NCBI GenBank assembly: GCA_009792885.1 | Contig: WMCF01000055.1 | Span: 3,816,848 to 3,880,847, forward strand | DNA: 64,000 nt | Direction: 5' to 3' | Source: Eremophila alpestris peregrina | Taxonomy: Eukaryota > Chordata > Aves > Passeriformes > Alaudidae | Part shown: in pieces, positions 13,616 to 27,400 of the stretch | Layout: each line of letters opens with the position of its first letter | Numbering within the stretch: position 1 is the first letter of the stretch | Notes under the pieces: generated by a model | Databases searched by the model: none | Seen by the model: the letters and a program-made list of their open reading frames with translations, nothing else | What the model was told of the DNA's origin: nothing | Program-made: the position numbers and the translations under genes

Positions 13616-13716
13616 TCGTAGAATCATAGGTTGGTTTGAGTTGGAAGGGACCCTAATGACTATCCAGTTCCAACCCCTCTGCCATGGGCAGGGACACCTT
13701 CCACTTGGCTACATCT
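13616..13716 (-). mobile_element. CR1 LINE 3'-end fragment
   Basis: Begins GTAGAATCATAGG and continues GAGTTGGAAGGGACCCTAAT, CCAGTTCCAACCCCTCTGCC and ATGGGCAGGGACACCTTCCA, the reverse complement of a standard bird CR1 3' end. Only about 100 bp survive. It fades into unrecognised sequence at a 'ggctacatct' block. Confidence 0.92.
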
Positions 13717-15429
13717 AAATAGACTAGTTTGGAGAAATGTCTCCAATGTGGGGTTTTTTTTTTTTTCATTGTTTTACTGGAACTGTTTCATTCTGTTTCT
13801 GCTCTACACTAGTGCTTTAAGAATGCTCAGAGCATTTTGAGTCCAGAACGGAGAGATCTTTCCTTCCCATGCATCAGCTGCTGTTTGAAGTGTAAATGAG
13901 TAACTTTCAGCCTTGACTACTAACAACTTTTCATGTAGGTATGAATCCATGACTGTAAATTCCTGAAATACAGGGATCAGAAACCACAGTCTTATATTAC
14001 AAAGGAAAAAGTTTTCCAGCAAAACTGAAAACATGTGCTTTTGATTCTTGGAAAACGTTAAAATAGTGTAAGGTACAATTACACTTAAAAGTTTTTAAAG
14101 GACTTTTTGAATAAAATTTCAGAGCTCAAATGGAGACTTGAAAAGTTGCAGTCCTTTTACAGAAAAGGCTCAACATATGCACAGAAAAGTATTCCTTGTT
14201 AAACAGAGCAAGAGCAAAGAAATAAACCTTTATGTGGTGCCACTGGGTAAGTTGCCATTACATTACGCTTCAAGAAATGACAGCAGATGAATGGAAGGAA
14301 AAAACTGGAAGAGCTAGAGATGGCAGTCCATAAAAATTGTGCAAGGGAAAATAGAGTGATTGAGTTAAAGAACAGGAAAATAATTTCTTCTCTACGCTAA
14401 TGCATTAAAAGAGAAAAAAAAAAATAAATTGAGACTCAAATGAGGCTTTTCAGTTGGCATAGCCTGTTTTACTTTTTTTTCAATCTAGACTTCATATAAT
14501 AGTTAAGAATGAATTATTTTACAGTGCTGTACTTTACATTTTAGACTAGGGTGAAAGGAAAGGATGGAATTTCTTGCTGTTATCTTGGCAGCTCTGCCTG
14601 TTACAGCTCTGACTGTGTTCTCATGTTAGATGACTATTTTGAGATTGCAAAGCAATGTGGAATGAGGCGATAACTTGCCTTTCACCAAAAATTTTAAGGG
14701 AACAACTTAAGGCAAAATTTTAATACAACACCTTGAAAATTGCAGGCCATTTCAAAATTGGAAGAAAAAAAATATCAGGGTAATTTTCATTAGCTTTTCA
14801 GAACTACAAGGAACTTCCTTTCTTTTTTTCCTTTTTCTTTAAGGAAATTAAGAAAAAAAAATCCACTTTCATGCTCTTTCAAGTGTATCTTCTTCTGCTT
14901 TTTCTTGGAGGCTGAAATCGAAATTACATTGAACAAGATATTTTGTCATGAGCTAGTGGCCTGGATAACCTTAATATGAAGTGGTACAATTTAATAGAAA
15001 TAAATGGTCTTTATTCTACAATCTGTCTGTTTGGAGGGAATAGAGGTTACCATTTCAGTGCAATTCCTAAATAAACTAAAAGTGGGAAAAAAAATAAAAT
15101 GGTAAAACTAAACTAAAGAAACCTAAAGTTTACCTTGGAGAAAATATTTGTCAAAGCAGCATCAAAGTCTGGAGTGTCATGAACTGATATTTGAGAGAGA
15201 TTCTTCCTGAGGACAGGCATTATATTTGAGATGTCTTTTCTCCTCCATGCCTTCTTTGAAATACTTTACTTTCATAAAAGCTACAGATCCATATTTCATT
15301 CCAGGGACACACAACCTGATGTCCATCAAAAGTTTCTATTTTTTAGATTAAAGTGGAAGTTTTGAAGCAGGACACCTGTTAATATTTTTTTCAGTGCCTG
15401 CATGGCTTTTGTTTTTCCTTTAGTTCTGA
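13717..15429. other. Unique AT-rich sequence, nothing recognised
   Basis: Contains short poly-T and poly-A runs (for example near 13,750 and 14,415) but no gene, RNA or clear mobile element. Confidence 0.6.
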
Positions 15430-15684
15430 GAATCACAGAAGCGTTACAATTGGAAAAGACCTTTAAGGTCCTCAAGTCCAAGTGCCAACCCAGCATCACT
15501 GCTATGTTAACCACCAAACAGTGTCCCCAAGTGCCATAGCCATTGTTTCTTGAACACTTTAAGGAATGGTGAATCCACCCCTTCTCAGAGCAGTCTTTGC
15601 CAATGCTTGACCATCCTTTCCATGAAGAAGTTTTTTATAATGTCTAAGCAAAACCTCCCTTGGCCCATCTCAAGACAATCTTGT
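15430..15684 (-). mobile_element. CR1 LINE fragment, divergent subfamily
   Basis: Reads GAATCACAGAAGCGTTACAA, TTGGAAAAGACCTTTAAGGTC, a 'caagtccaagtgccaaccca' block, a block about 'ctaaaca-gtgtccc-aagtgcc', then GTGAATCCACCCCTTCTC and TTGCCAATGCTTGACCATCC. This is the layout of the CR1 group whose 3' end carries 'accaccaaaccatgtcccta' instead of the 'ccatgggcagggacacc' block found in the other copies here. So at least two CR1 lineages are present. The copy is 5'-truncated and non-coding. Confidence 0.85.
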
Positions 15685-15896
15685 ATTTTGGTTATAGGCA
15701 TTCTGGAGCAAGGACTCGATTTTGTTTCCTGCTTGCACTTTGCTTGGCTGTGGTGTGCTGCAAAGTGGGCTGGTCTCCACAGTGACAAGAGGACCTGTCT
15801 GAGTGCCAGTGTGTAGGACCTGTGTAATTCCAGAAGGCTCTGGAGTGCTGCTAAGAATGGCTTTTCTGTTTTCATGGCCTCCAAAAAGACATGGGG
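15685..15896. other. Unrecognised sequence between CR1 and GT repeat
   Basis: May include more degraded CR1 upstream sequence, but I cannot align it convincingly. Confidence 0.4.
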
Positions 15897-15920
15897 GTGT
15901 GTGTGTGTGTCTGTGTGTGT
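15897..15920. repeat. (GT)n microsatellite
   Basis: A 24-base GT alternation with one CT interruption, following a G5 run. Confidence 0.9.
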
Positions 15921-18900
15921 ATTTTTATATATGTATGGCATGCAGCATGAAGATGACTAAAGCTGTATTTGCATTCTCTTGGGTATACTCAAGAGAAGGG
16001 GATCTGAATGGCTGAAAGTGCCCAGGCTTTTGACAGGCTCTTCCTTGTCACCCACCCAGCCTCCAGAGGTGAGCAGCAGCCGAGGCACTGCATGCCATGT
16101 TGTGATACCAGATTAACCCTTGATGCTCTCATATTCATTCTCAGACAAGTACAGAAAGGTGTCTGCCTGAACACAGGAGGAGAGGAGATGCTTGGTCACA
16201 GCTGCAGCTCTTGCTACTCTCACCTTTCCCCTGCAGCACTGTCCTACCAGTTTGCCTGGATAATGCTTTTCTCTCTGAGCCACCTCTCTGCTGCATTTAT
16301 CATCTCTCGTTTCTTCCTGATGGACAAAATAATTTTCAGTTAGAATCTCTGACCCTGGTTGCTTGATCTCCTCAGCAGGTCATATTTTGGACAGTTTGGG
16401 AATACCTGCACTTGCAGCAGTCTTAATTAAAGGTGGATGTATGCAACTGAATTCAACAGTTTCAGTGACTACCACTGTCAATCTGAAACACCATATTTTG
16501 GCTTCACACAGAAGAGTTGGTTTATTTTAATGTTCACTGAAGCTAAACTGAGAAAAGGTCTAGGTGGTGTACTCAGAAGACATAGACAATATTAGCAGGG
16601 GAAAGGAAATAGGGCAGTAGAGATTTTAGGTCTCCATAAAAAAATCTAGTTTTTGAAAAATCTATTTAAAGTTTGAAAATTCAAGTTTAAAAATTTTTGC
16701 ATACACATTCTCTGAAACACACATCCTTCTTTTTCAACAGCATTCTGGCTCATTACTTTTCTTAATATTTAAATTATTTATTCTGGGAAACTCATAACTG
16801 TTTTTTAATTGCTGTGAACAAGCAGATAGTGAAAGAGTACTAGAATTTCATGACCAGTATTGTGTGGCATTTCAGCCTTAACATATCTAAATGCCTGAAC
16901 ATGCATTAAGTTTTTTGGCTCAATTCCATGAGAGTTTTTCTTTTTCCAAGTGGCCAAGTTTAGATTTTCACTCAGAAAGCCAGAAGGCTTTGGAGAACAG
17001 GTAAAACTTGTTTTTTGAGTTAACTAACTTTGCATGAGTTTGAAAGAGTTTTACAGCCTTTGTATTTTAACCCAAATCCAGCTCTCAAATTCAAATTGAG
17101 CCCATCTAATTGGGATTTGGATCAGACAGGGGGATTGCTGTCTTTAACATTTTTATTTATACATTAAACTATCTTCCTCTTTATCTTGTTTAGGTAAAAT
17201 TAGTTCTGAATAAAACATTTTATGACATCCTTAGGCTGCACGTTTAAAAAAAGAATCAACTGACCACTGTGATTTCCAGTCAGTTTCTTTAGCTAGAGCT
17301 GGTCTGTTAACTTCCAACTCATCAGTGAAAGAAAACACTCCAAATCTAGAGCGTTATTTTAACATTTCCTTTCCTTAATACAAGAAGTATCTTGGCACGA
17401 GCTGAACTGGCTTCTCCCAGGAAGTCTGTAGCCATGTGATGTACATCTAGGCCTGTGAGGCTTCCCAACAGCTGCTTCCTGGAATATGCACAAATCATTT
17501 ACAGCAGCCTGTGATGACTTGTTGAATGGTACATTAAACTACCTGAAGAAGAGGTATTTTTACAAGCCAGTGATGCAGAATATGTTGACAGCTCTGGTTT
17601 TAGGGATATAATTGCTGTAGTTCAACTCATTGCTGTGTCATGTTTTGCACAGTAAATTTAGAGACAGATTAAAAAAAAAAAAAAAAAAGGTTTTGGTATA
17701 GTTAAGTTTTGTGCATGTGCTTACTGTAGGGATCTACTTGACCCTTAGTCTGTGAACCTCTGTTAAAAGTTAATATTGTAAGTCTGGCCTAAATTAGTGA
17801 AGTTCTTTCTTTTGCTGAAAGTAGGCTTTGCACCATCACTTCATTTTATCAAATCTATATGAGTGCTCTAGGCTGACTGGCCTAAGGTGTTAGCTACTGC
17901 TGAAAGACCCAGTTCTTTGTGCAGCTCTGTGCCCTGCAGAACACTGCCACTGCGAGACTCCCTGCTCTGGAAGGAAGGTGGCAATTTTGCAGAGTTCTGA
18001 ACCGAGGTGACTTTTGCTGCCAGTGTCTCTAGATCACCTAGAGCAATGTGGAGAGCCTTGTGGCTGAGCATTCAGAGGTAAAATCAATTTCTAAATTTTT
18101 TCCTTACTTCTGAAGACCCTGTGCACTTCTCAGAGACTTTATAATCGCTTGTCTACCTTGGGTTCCACTTACTGCCTTTAGAATGGTCTTTTCTATTCAA
18201 AGGTGTGATAAGATAAGAATTGAGACTGAGATAAGAAATAGAGAGATGTAAAAACTTTAAATGGTTGCTACTTTCTAATGTTCTGTATTTCAGTGTGCAT
18301 TTATAATATATCTCTTCAGTCTCTTCATACTTACTAAGGGAAATATTTACTGTCCTCCTCCTACTCGCACTCTGTCAGAAAGCCAGGGAATACTCCACAG
18401 TCTGGAAATACAGTAATTTGATAAATTGACTGTTCAGCCAATAATACCTACTCTGCAAATGGTTCAAAACATTTGATGTATCACTACATAATTAATCAGT
18501 GACAGAATACTGGAAAAGAGCTGTGGCTCCTGAAGTCACTGTGTCCCCTAACTCTTGGAAACTGCACTGTCTATAAAAATTTAGATGACTCATCTTGCTG
18601 AGTAATCTCACAGCATGCACAAGGGGCGCTAAGAGTGTGATAAAGAAGCAGTAGTAGGGAGGGGAAATGTCTAAAGCTAACCATTGGGATGGTCAGAAGT
18701 CAGGGTCCAACTTTTCAGAATACTGTGCCTAGCTGGTCTGGAGGTTCCTAAGAGGGAAGTGCCCCTTAGATTCCATGTCAGATTATTGCCCTTATGTGCC
18801 CAAAAGAATCATATGCATATGTGGCCTAATGTCCTAGTGAAATTTTTATAAATGTCAACCTTACTTGGTGCAGAATTTAGAATTTTTTTGCTTTCACTAA

Positions 18901-21568
18901 GAATATCCCCACATCACAGTCTGTGTTTTTCTGGGAACCACCTGCCTTCTTCTAAAGCTGTTTTTAATCTCTAGTCAAAGATTAATAATGCCAAGCTTTG
19001 AGCCATGAAGACTATGGAGGAGAGAAAAGGAAAGTGCCTACAGCATTCACCGAAGACATGGGAAAATCAAGAACAAGTTGGTGCTGTGATTTATAGTTGG
19101 GATTCAGCAGCCAGGGATGCTGAGATAAGCCCTGAAACACCAAGCTAAGGCTGTGAACCTGCTGTGTGCCACTGCCTCTTTGTAGAGGGGAAGTATTTTT
19201 CCAAAGAATCACTTAACACCTCCCAGATGGTATCTCTCTACCTGTACTTGCAGCTACCCAGTGCTGCCTGCCACTATTTAACTTGGAGTGTTCCTTAACT
19301 CTCGCATCTCTGAAGGATATATCAGTATCCTGAATGTGCCTCCATATCCCCATTTTGTTCAGATTTCCCAGGGACAGGGCTCCCCAGGGTTTTTCCCTTT
19401 CTCCTGGATGTGTATTATTAAAGTCCAGTCTGCGGCTGAATTGCTACTGTAAAATTTAGTATCCACAGGTTATGAGACTAAATGAATGTAAATTTAATTC
19501 TGATTGGAGCTGAACAGTCAGGTTCCTCTCTGACTGCTTTCTTCACGCAGAGCTGGGGCTGAGCCTTCAGTGTCCATAACAACAACTTCCCCTGCAAATG
19601 GTGTCCTAATTCTGTCTAAAACTGTCCTGGGGGACTTTGACAGCTCCTCTGAGTTCTTTTTGCTGTTTCTCTTCATCTGTTCCCCTTTATCCAAAATTCT
19701 TTTCATGATGCCAGTGTGTTGGAAATACAGTTTTGATGGGTTATTTGAATATTAGCTACTGTTTGAACAATTCCAGCCCTGTGCTTCATGGGTTACTGCT
19801 GCAGTTGTTGAAGTACTCAAAAAAATCATTCAAGCTTTTATATACATATTCAGAGGAGATTTTTATCTTCAGAATATTCTATATAGCTCTCTAACACTTG
19901 ACTGATATGAATCACCTGATCATTGGATTATTTTTTGATGAATGGAGAATGTATTGCCATTTCCTTTCCCCAGACATTCAGAACTGAAGAAACCCAGTTT
20001 TCTTAGAGAATGCCTGTAGCCTGAGTATTTGGCTGTATCCTTCGGAGCTAGAAATCACTGCCCCAGAGAGATAAATTCACAATTTCAGCAGAATTAGAAG
20101 CTGATTCTCTAGTATTCAAAGGGTTCTTGAAGCACTGGAGTTTTAGGACGGCTTTTTTCACCTCCACCTTTCCTCCCGGTTCGTGTGTTAAGAAATCCAG
20201 TGTGATAAGATATTTTGAGATCACCTGTCACATAGATCTGAACCAGGTGGAGACAAGGTGACAGATGAATCTTGCTGCCTGTACCCCTGGAGCTGCAATC
20301 ATACTAGTCTTGATATCAAGTGTGTTCTTATATCACTTGTGCCAGAAAAAGCAACAGCTAAAGAATTTTAAGGCAGCTCATGAAAACTATGTTTTCAGAT
20401 TGTTGAATCTCAGCAGTACTCCTAAAAAGTTCTTTATTTGCCTGAAAGTCTCTTGTGATGTATCCCAAAAATTACCTCTGGGTTTGTGCTGCAGATACTT
20501 TTTTGGCTTGGGTTTGATTTTGGTTTTTTTTTTATTAATTGTGTCCCTGTCTGCAGTTTAATGTTAGCATTCCTGTGATACCTGGAGAGATACGTTTGGT
20601 GAATTTCTTTCAACTTGACATTTAAATCTGATTTCACACACATCAGATTTTTAATATTATATAGCTACCTAAGAGAAATTATTAGATGTAACTTCATAAC
20701 TTATTGGAGTAAATTATTACCTAGCGTAAATACAGGAGTCATTTGCTGTCCATAATAGTCTGTAACTGAGAACTTGGGCTCTAGTGGCAAAATAGACTTG
20801 ATTTGCTTTCCTTTTTCTTTGATACTGATGACATCTAGAGTCTCTATCATTATTATCTATGTTTGGAACATAGAGGAAAATATAACCCCTATTCAGCAAG
20901 ACAAATACAAAAAGGAAATAGAAGAAATTCTGTGTAGGAATGAAATTATTCTCATCTTTGTCATAAGTAATAAGTAATTGGAGAATATCATCTGCCTAAC
21001 CATTGTTAGGCTTTTGTAAACATCATGGCAGAGATAATCTTTAAGAGTAGTTTGAAGAGAAGGACAGCTGTTTCTTTGTTAATATTCACTTGTTGTTGTC
21101 TTTCTTTTAAATGCTACAAATGATAGCATTACTGAAAACAGAGATGGAATATATCACTTGGTTGCTCATCATTTCAAAAGCCATTTGAAATCTGAAAGCA
21201 CAATAATGTTTTCCTTCACTTTGTTTTTCAAAAGTAAAACATTTACATTTGGGGTGAAATGCTTCTTTTAAATACAGTATACTCTAACTGTGACACTAAG
21301 TTGTGTGGTTTTTTTTCCAAAGAAGTTCAGGTGTTTTAACATTTAGCTATAAAAGCTATAATTGAGGCATATCAAGTTTCTTGAAAACTAGAATGACTGG
21401 AATAGGATCACCAGATGAAGAATTTGAAAAGCATTTGTGCCTTACAATGAAAGCAAATTCTTTGCAGGGTTTCCTGCTGATCCCTGCAAGTATCTCATGC
21501 CCATGATAGGACAAGGGGAAATAGAACAGAAAGAAGGGGAATGGCTTTAAGAGGAAAGACAATATGCT
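15921..21568. other. Unique AT-rich sequence, nothing recognised
   Basis: Contains a pure A18 tract at 17,671-17,688. A slightly GC-richer patch at 16,000-16,320 has a 111-codon open frame on the plus strand, but it has no flanking splice signals that would define an exon and no domain I recognise. Confidence 0.55.
17671..17688 (+). repeat. Poly-A tract (18)
   Basis: Uninterrupted A18. No retrotransposed gene body or target-site duplication is apparent upstream, so I do not call a processed pseudogene. Confidence 0.85.
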
Positions 21569-21786
21569 TAGATCAGGTATTGGGAAGAAATTTTTTGCTG
21601 TGAGGGTGGTGAGGCTCTGGCACAGGTTATCCAAAGAAGCTGAGGATGCCCCATCCCTGGAGATTCAAGGCCAGGCTGTATGGGGCTGTGAGCAGCCTGG
21701 TCTGGTGGAAGGTATCCCTGCCCATGGCAAGGAGGGGTTGGAACAAGGTGGTCTTCAAAGTCTCTTCTAACTCTGATGATCACATC
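21569..21786 (+). mobile_element. CR1 LINE 3'-end fragment
   Basis: Sense-orientation CR1: TATTGGGAAGAAATTTTTTG, CTGTGAGGGTGGTGAGGCTC, TGGCACAGGTTATCC, GATGCCCCATCCCTGGAG, GGCCAGGCTGTATGGGGCTG and CTGCCCATGGCA, ending in a degraded CTAACTCTGATGATCACAT. It is about 220 bp, 5'-truncated, and lacks a clean terminal repeat. Confidence 0.93.
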
Positions 21787-24282
21787 AAAATCACTCTTTC
21801 CTTTCTGGATGGAAATAAGATTAAATTCCATGTGGGCAAGTTGCAGTGAGGGCCATGAAAATGGATGTTCTGGAAGCAGAACCTTTGCTAAAATGTTTAA
21901 AAAATTGAGTCAACAGTTGCTAATAACAGTTGGGCATTTTGCAAGCCCAGAATGTCTTGGGGCAGAGGTGCCTGCAATGAAGTGGGAGTACAAAGAAGAT
22001 ATGCTCCTGCCAGCTGCCTTACCCACAAGAGAGATGCAATCCACCTATCAGCTAATTGTATAATATAAAAATCCTTTCAGGATAACTCACCTGAACAGGT
22101 AGCTCAAATGGAGCTCTGTTTGTGGCTAGAGTCTTCTTGATAAATGAGAACTTGAATTTTAAATTTTTTTTTCTCTTATATTTTCCCCCCACATTTTATT
22201 CTTCTTTCTGAATGTAAGACATGCAGTTTTTCCAGCAGACTCATCTCCTTGGAGTACCTACTTTGCTTTAAGGGCAAAAGCAGAGGCAAAAATAGTGGAT
22301 TATAGCTATTCATCGTCAACTACCATTTGTTATTCACTAGCTTCACCAGAAATGTCACCCCCAAAAGCTCTTTATCTAAGTTTAATTGTGAAAATAATCT
22401 TTCTTGTTTTATCCCAAGCTTGATGTACTTCTGAGGTTATTACTATTAACTTCAATAGGAGGAAGATTTCACTTGCTCAGGTTTTTCCTTTTCAGAAAGT
22501 GTGTTATATTAAAACCTACCTATGTTTGACTCTCTCTGTAAGATATGCATTTGTCCTTTCCAGAAAGCACGTTAAATTAAGACATATCTAGGTGTGAATG
22601 CATATGGAATATCTGTACATAAAGCCTTATCCATATGGTAATGTGTTTTATAATGCTTTGAGTGAACCACTTGTGAGTATGGGCATAAATTGCTCCATTG
22701 ATTATATAAACTGCTTCAAAAAAGGTGTTCAGGCCAAGTGAGAGCACTGTCTACTCTCAGTAATTCACAACACTGTTAGGATGCCAGAGATGTAAAAAGT
22801 GCCAATACATCCAAGCTGAGAAGAGCAGCTACTCATTTTTTAATGATGCACTGTCCTGGAGGCAGCCAGCACTTCCACTTTCATAGCAGAGTACATCAGC
22901 ACAGTGCAGCACAGAAAGGTACAAACCCCTCAAGGTGTGCAATTATGGGGGGGAAAAGGGAAATATTTTTCTGAGATTGTCTGCAGGGAATGAGGTGTCC
23001 TGCAGCAAGATCAGCCAGTTTGTTTTTATGATGGGACTAAAGTTTTGAGTAATTTCAGTAGTCTTCAGTTTTGCCTGAAAGTGACACTCTCAAATAAGCA
23101 GTAAAAGCAATCCAACATTTAAATGTTATAGATTTGGTCCCCCCCTCCCAGCCTGGTTATAGTAATTGGTCTGAACTCTTGACTTTGTTTTGCTGAATAT
23201 TTGTTAACAATATCATTTTAAAGTAGTGGATATCTTACTGAGTCTTTCAGCAGATAGATGCTTCAGAGCTTTAAGCACTTCAAATACTTCATGTGGTACA
23301 AAAATGCCCAGTGCACAAGCTGATGCTGCTCTTCTTTAACACAATGGTTTAAAGTGCCAACATAGTTGCTTATGAAACAAGTTACTGGTACAGTAAACAG
23401 CAATTTAATCACATGCTATTCATTTGTTAATTCTGGGATGAAGTCAAACTTCTCAGCTACAATATAGACATTACATTGTGCTACCTCTGAAATATTTAAT
23501 TAACTTTAAAATATCAGTGTCTTTAGTTTCCCTATGTTCAGGGAAGTCAGATAATGGAAACGGAGAAACTTGAAATAACAATCTGTTACTTTCTGAGAGC
23601 TTCTCTGTAGCCTCACTGATGAGATTTACAATGTAGTAATGCTGCAATTTCATCATTATTTTGTAATCTTCTTAAATGAGTGTCTCATGTTAGTGCAGGC
23701 AATCACAATAACTACTTGAATAGCATTTGCTGCTGAGCAAAGCTGCTTGTGTTGCAAAAGCAACCAGAGGAACGCACAAGCGAAAAGCCCATTGTGCAAA
23801 GTGTTTACTTTCCCATCGAGTTTACAGTGAGTCTTGAGAGGGGAATTTAGTAATGACTTCACCCATGCTAGCAAGATGTCAGCAAACTGTCAAAGAAGGA
23901 AATAATTCTCTAACAGCAGCTTAAGGCAAGTTCAAAACCAAAGGAGATTGGTAACCACAACACTTATTTATTGTGGAATGCTGTCATGTTTCTATGGAGT
24001 GAAAAAGGAAATTCTCTTGGCTTCACAATGCCTACTGCTCCCATGGTCTCTTAGCCTAGGAGAAGACTTGAAGTGGGACAAGCATGGTATCTGGCTGGCA
24101 GATGATACCTCATCCATAAGAGCTGTGTCCCAGGGAGTTCTGCAGTTTTCCTTTCCTCTAAGGTGGCAGCTGAGGCAACAGAAGTAAAAAGAAGTCAATG
24201 CATCAGATTGTGCATGTTCACATTTGGACACACTCGTCTTTAAAATGACCCAAAAGTAATTCTATAAAAAAACCAAGGTTTC
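21787..24282. other. Unique sequence, nothing recognised
   Basis: No genes or recognisable repeats. Notable only for short G and C runs at about 22,947 and 23,139. Confidence 0.55.
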
Positions 24283-24412
24283 CTCATCCCCATCCCAAAG
24301 CCAGGTTGGATGGGGTCCTGAGCAGCCTGATCTACTGGGTGACATCCCTGCCCATGGAGGGGATATTGAAACTAAGATGTTTGAGGTCCCAAGCCTTTCT
24401 ATGATTTTCGAT
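24283..24412 (+). mobile_element. CR1 LINE 3'-end fragment, heavily truncated
   Basis: GCCAGGTTGGATGGGGTCCT, GAGCAGCCTGATCTACTGGG and CATCCCTGCCCATGGAGGGG, then a terminal TTTCTATGATTTTCGATT. This is the last ~130 bp of CR1 in plus orientation, more diverged towards the end. Confidence 0.88.
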
Positions 24413-27400
24413 TAAGGCTGTCTCAAACCCAACCTTTCACTAAGCATTATTTATTCATGCTGCAGTGCATTTATTCCTTTCAGATGTATGTTGTATGTTT
24501 CATCCCTTTGAAATCTCTGAGACTGTTCATATGGGTAAAGTTATGGATGTGAGTCTGTAGCTTTAGAATCTGAACATGGAATTAGACCATGGAGGTTTGT
24601 AGTTACTAGGCATTAAACACCACAGTCCTAGGTTAATTTTTAAATTTTTTTTCCCCCAGAAGAAAATAGCACTATTATCAACACATGGCTGTTTTATCAT
24701 AGTTGTTAATTTATTTTCCTCTTCAAACTCAGACTAAGATACTGCTACTCATTATGTCTTTGCCTGTATGCAACCTGCTTAATTCTGCTGATGTTCTTTT
24801 TATCAGAGATGCTGATCTATGATCTGATGTCCCTGGACTGAGTCATGATTCAGGCTGTTGACCTGGGGCTAATTGGGCTTTTGGTTTCAGAATTCTTTGT
24901 AAAATCTGCCTGGAGGTGTCTCTTGTGTAAAAAACCAAGATCATAGCTTCTGTACGAGTACTAATGTCAATGGCACTAATGTCAATAGTGCTGATGCCTA
25001 TTCTGTCTATTAGAATTCCAGATTCCAAACAGCAAATATCTTATCCTCATTTTTATTTGCGGATTTTTGAAGTGGCGTGAAGAAAGAGTGAGAACTGTTA
25101 TAATCCTTATTAACTTCCTTAGGGCCTTATGGGTATTCTCTAGCTATTGAAATAATGACTCCTTCCCACTCAAGTCCTACTCAAGTCACAATTCAAAATT
25201 CCTTCTTGGTCAAAGATTCTTTATGGCTGCTTGGTATTTTTAAGTCAATGATTCTTGAGGCTTCGTATTAAATTTAATTTTATGTGTGAAATAAGTAAAA
25301 TGGTGAAGAAAAATGAAATGTTTTTCTTCCAAACCCCATTAAAAATATATTCAATCATCACATCTTGATTGTTATAAATATGAAAATACGTACTGATTTC
25401 AGATAGAAGTGAATGTGTGCTAATAACTATTACATTAAAATATTTTTCTCACATTATGCTTATCAGCTGTAGTTAATGTTGCAAAATTAACGTTGCGTTG
25501 GAGCTACGGGGGCTGGATGGTGATTATGTACCAACATGTGGTGATGGAGTTGGAAATGCAGCTGCTCTGCCCCTGTACCTGTGTGGGCAGGTGCTCTGAT
25601 GGAACAGTGTAGGACAAAGTTAGGATTTCATCATCACACCACGCTGTCACTTGCTGTCAGGATCTTTCTAGCACTATATAAAGCTGATCAACTCCTTTTT
25701 GGATAAAGCAGGATTCACAGCAGTGGCTCTGGAGGTTACCTCTTAGCACAGTAAAAAAATAATTTTTTTGAAAGGAGCAGGTTTTATTTTCATTTTCAGC
25801 TCCTGGAAGTAAAATGGAATTTTATTTATACAATGGACTGTTTTCTGTTACTGACAGCAGTTCCTATTAATTCTTCAAAGACACCTTAAGCAACAGCTAA
25901 AATGAGGGACGATGAAAATTTACAGGGAGTTTGCTTACTCTGCAGGCAGTTTTACTTGCTAAAAAAAATTACCTAGAAAGCAGGTAAAAAATATGTGGGC
26001 ATCTTCCTTTTATAAATGCAGGGATGGGATAAGGCCCTTAAGGATTTTAGTTATTTGAGGATCACCTCCTGAAAGCACTTTCCTAATCAAACATAATTTT
26101 GCCAGTTAGGAAATACCTTACACTATTACAATATGTACCATTAGGAAATACTGAAAAAAAAAAAAACCCAACAAAAGTTTTAAAGCTAAAGTGTCAGAAA
26201 TCTTGTTGCATTTCTAAGCTGGGTGCTAAAAATTTTCTTTTTATATAGGTAGCTAAAGAAACATCACTGCATGGTCTTAGAGGCTGATTTTTGTGTGTTA
26301 AAATGCAGTAGCTTTCACAGCTAAATACTCTCACATGGACCTTCTTAAAAAATTATGCAGAAACTTAAAGGGGATGAAAAGTAAGTGGATGTGTGTTTTT
26401 TTTGGGGGTGATGGCTGTGAGGACAGTACATGGGAGAACATGCTTACAGGTGGTTGCAGCAGATATCTTTGACCACCAACTTGGAATGAATACATAAGGG
26501 AAAGTAAGGACGTGTTAAAAATGAGATCAATGTATTTTTCAAGAATCTAGTCAGAGGTGTTTTATGTTAATCTAGGTATTGAAGGTTTTAAGATTACTTG
26601 CCAAAGTTGAAGATCATTCAATATTAGAGTTGTTCTGAACTGATCTCTTTCAACACTTTATCTGCTTCCTTCCTCTCCCCTCCATACTTATCGACATTAA
26701 GCTCTCCACAACTAGTTGCTTTAAAAAAAAAACAAAGCCTTAACGAGAATCCTCAGACACACAATATTTAATTTTCACATCTGAAAGTCCTGGAAAATTC
26801 AGGAGGTAGAGAAGGGAAAGATTGGTTATTTGTTATTTCACAGCTGTAAATGCAGGTTGTCAGAAGGAGCAAGCATTGACAACAAACAAACTCCCGTCCG
26901 ATTTGACTGTGAGAAGGCAATTGGTAATCACTGCTAAATGTAAATTATACAATTATTACTGTTTTTAAGCAATAGTTTCTCAGTTAATTTTCAGCTTTTG
27001 AGATAGAATGGGTGGCAGATTTAAGGAAAGAACAGGGCACAGAGAAAGAATAAAGGACAGGCTGAAGTTAATAGATGGAATTATATTTTGAAATTACTTT
27101 TTTAAAAAAGGTTGTTGATAAAACATTGATTTTAGCTCAGAGTAGTCATTTCAAACAGCTCAAAAGAGATCTTTTGAATATACTTTCTGCCTATGGTTTG
27201 ATTTAAAGTATGCAAATGGATATGAAAAGGTATCTGCCGGTAAAATGTCAGAAAGCTTTGAAAAAATGCCAGCAATTTCCAAGAGGACACATAAAAATAT
27301 AAGCTGTGAAGTGGCTTTGTAGGTATTTCCAGTTATTTAGCATCTGGTAAATACAATAGGCTTTTTTTTAATACCAAATTTACTAGTCTTTGTTACAAAC

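Noticed and set aside
15585..15941. 118-codon minus-strand open frame
   Set aside because: It runs through the GT microsatellite and the CR1 fragment, so its N-terminus is a His/Thr repeat; not a gene.
17671..17688. Poly-A tail of a processed pseudogene
   Set aside because: No gene-like body upstream and no flanking direct repeats.
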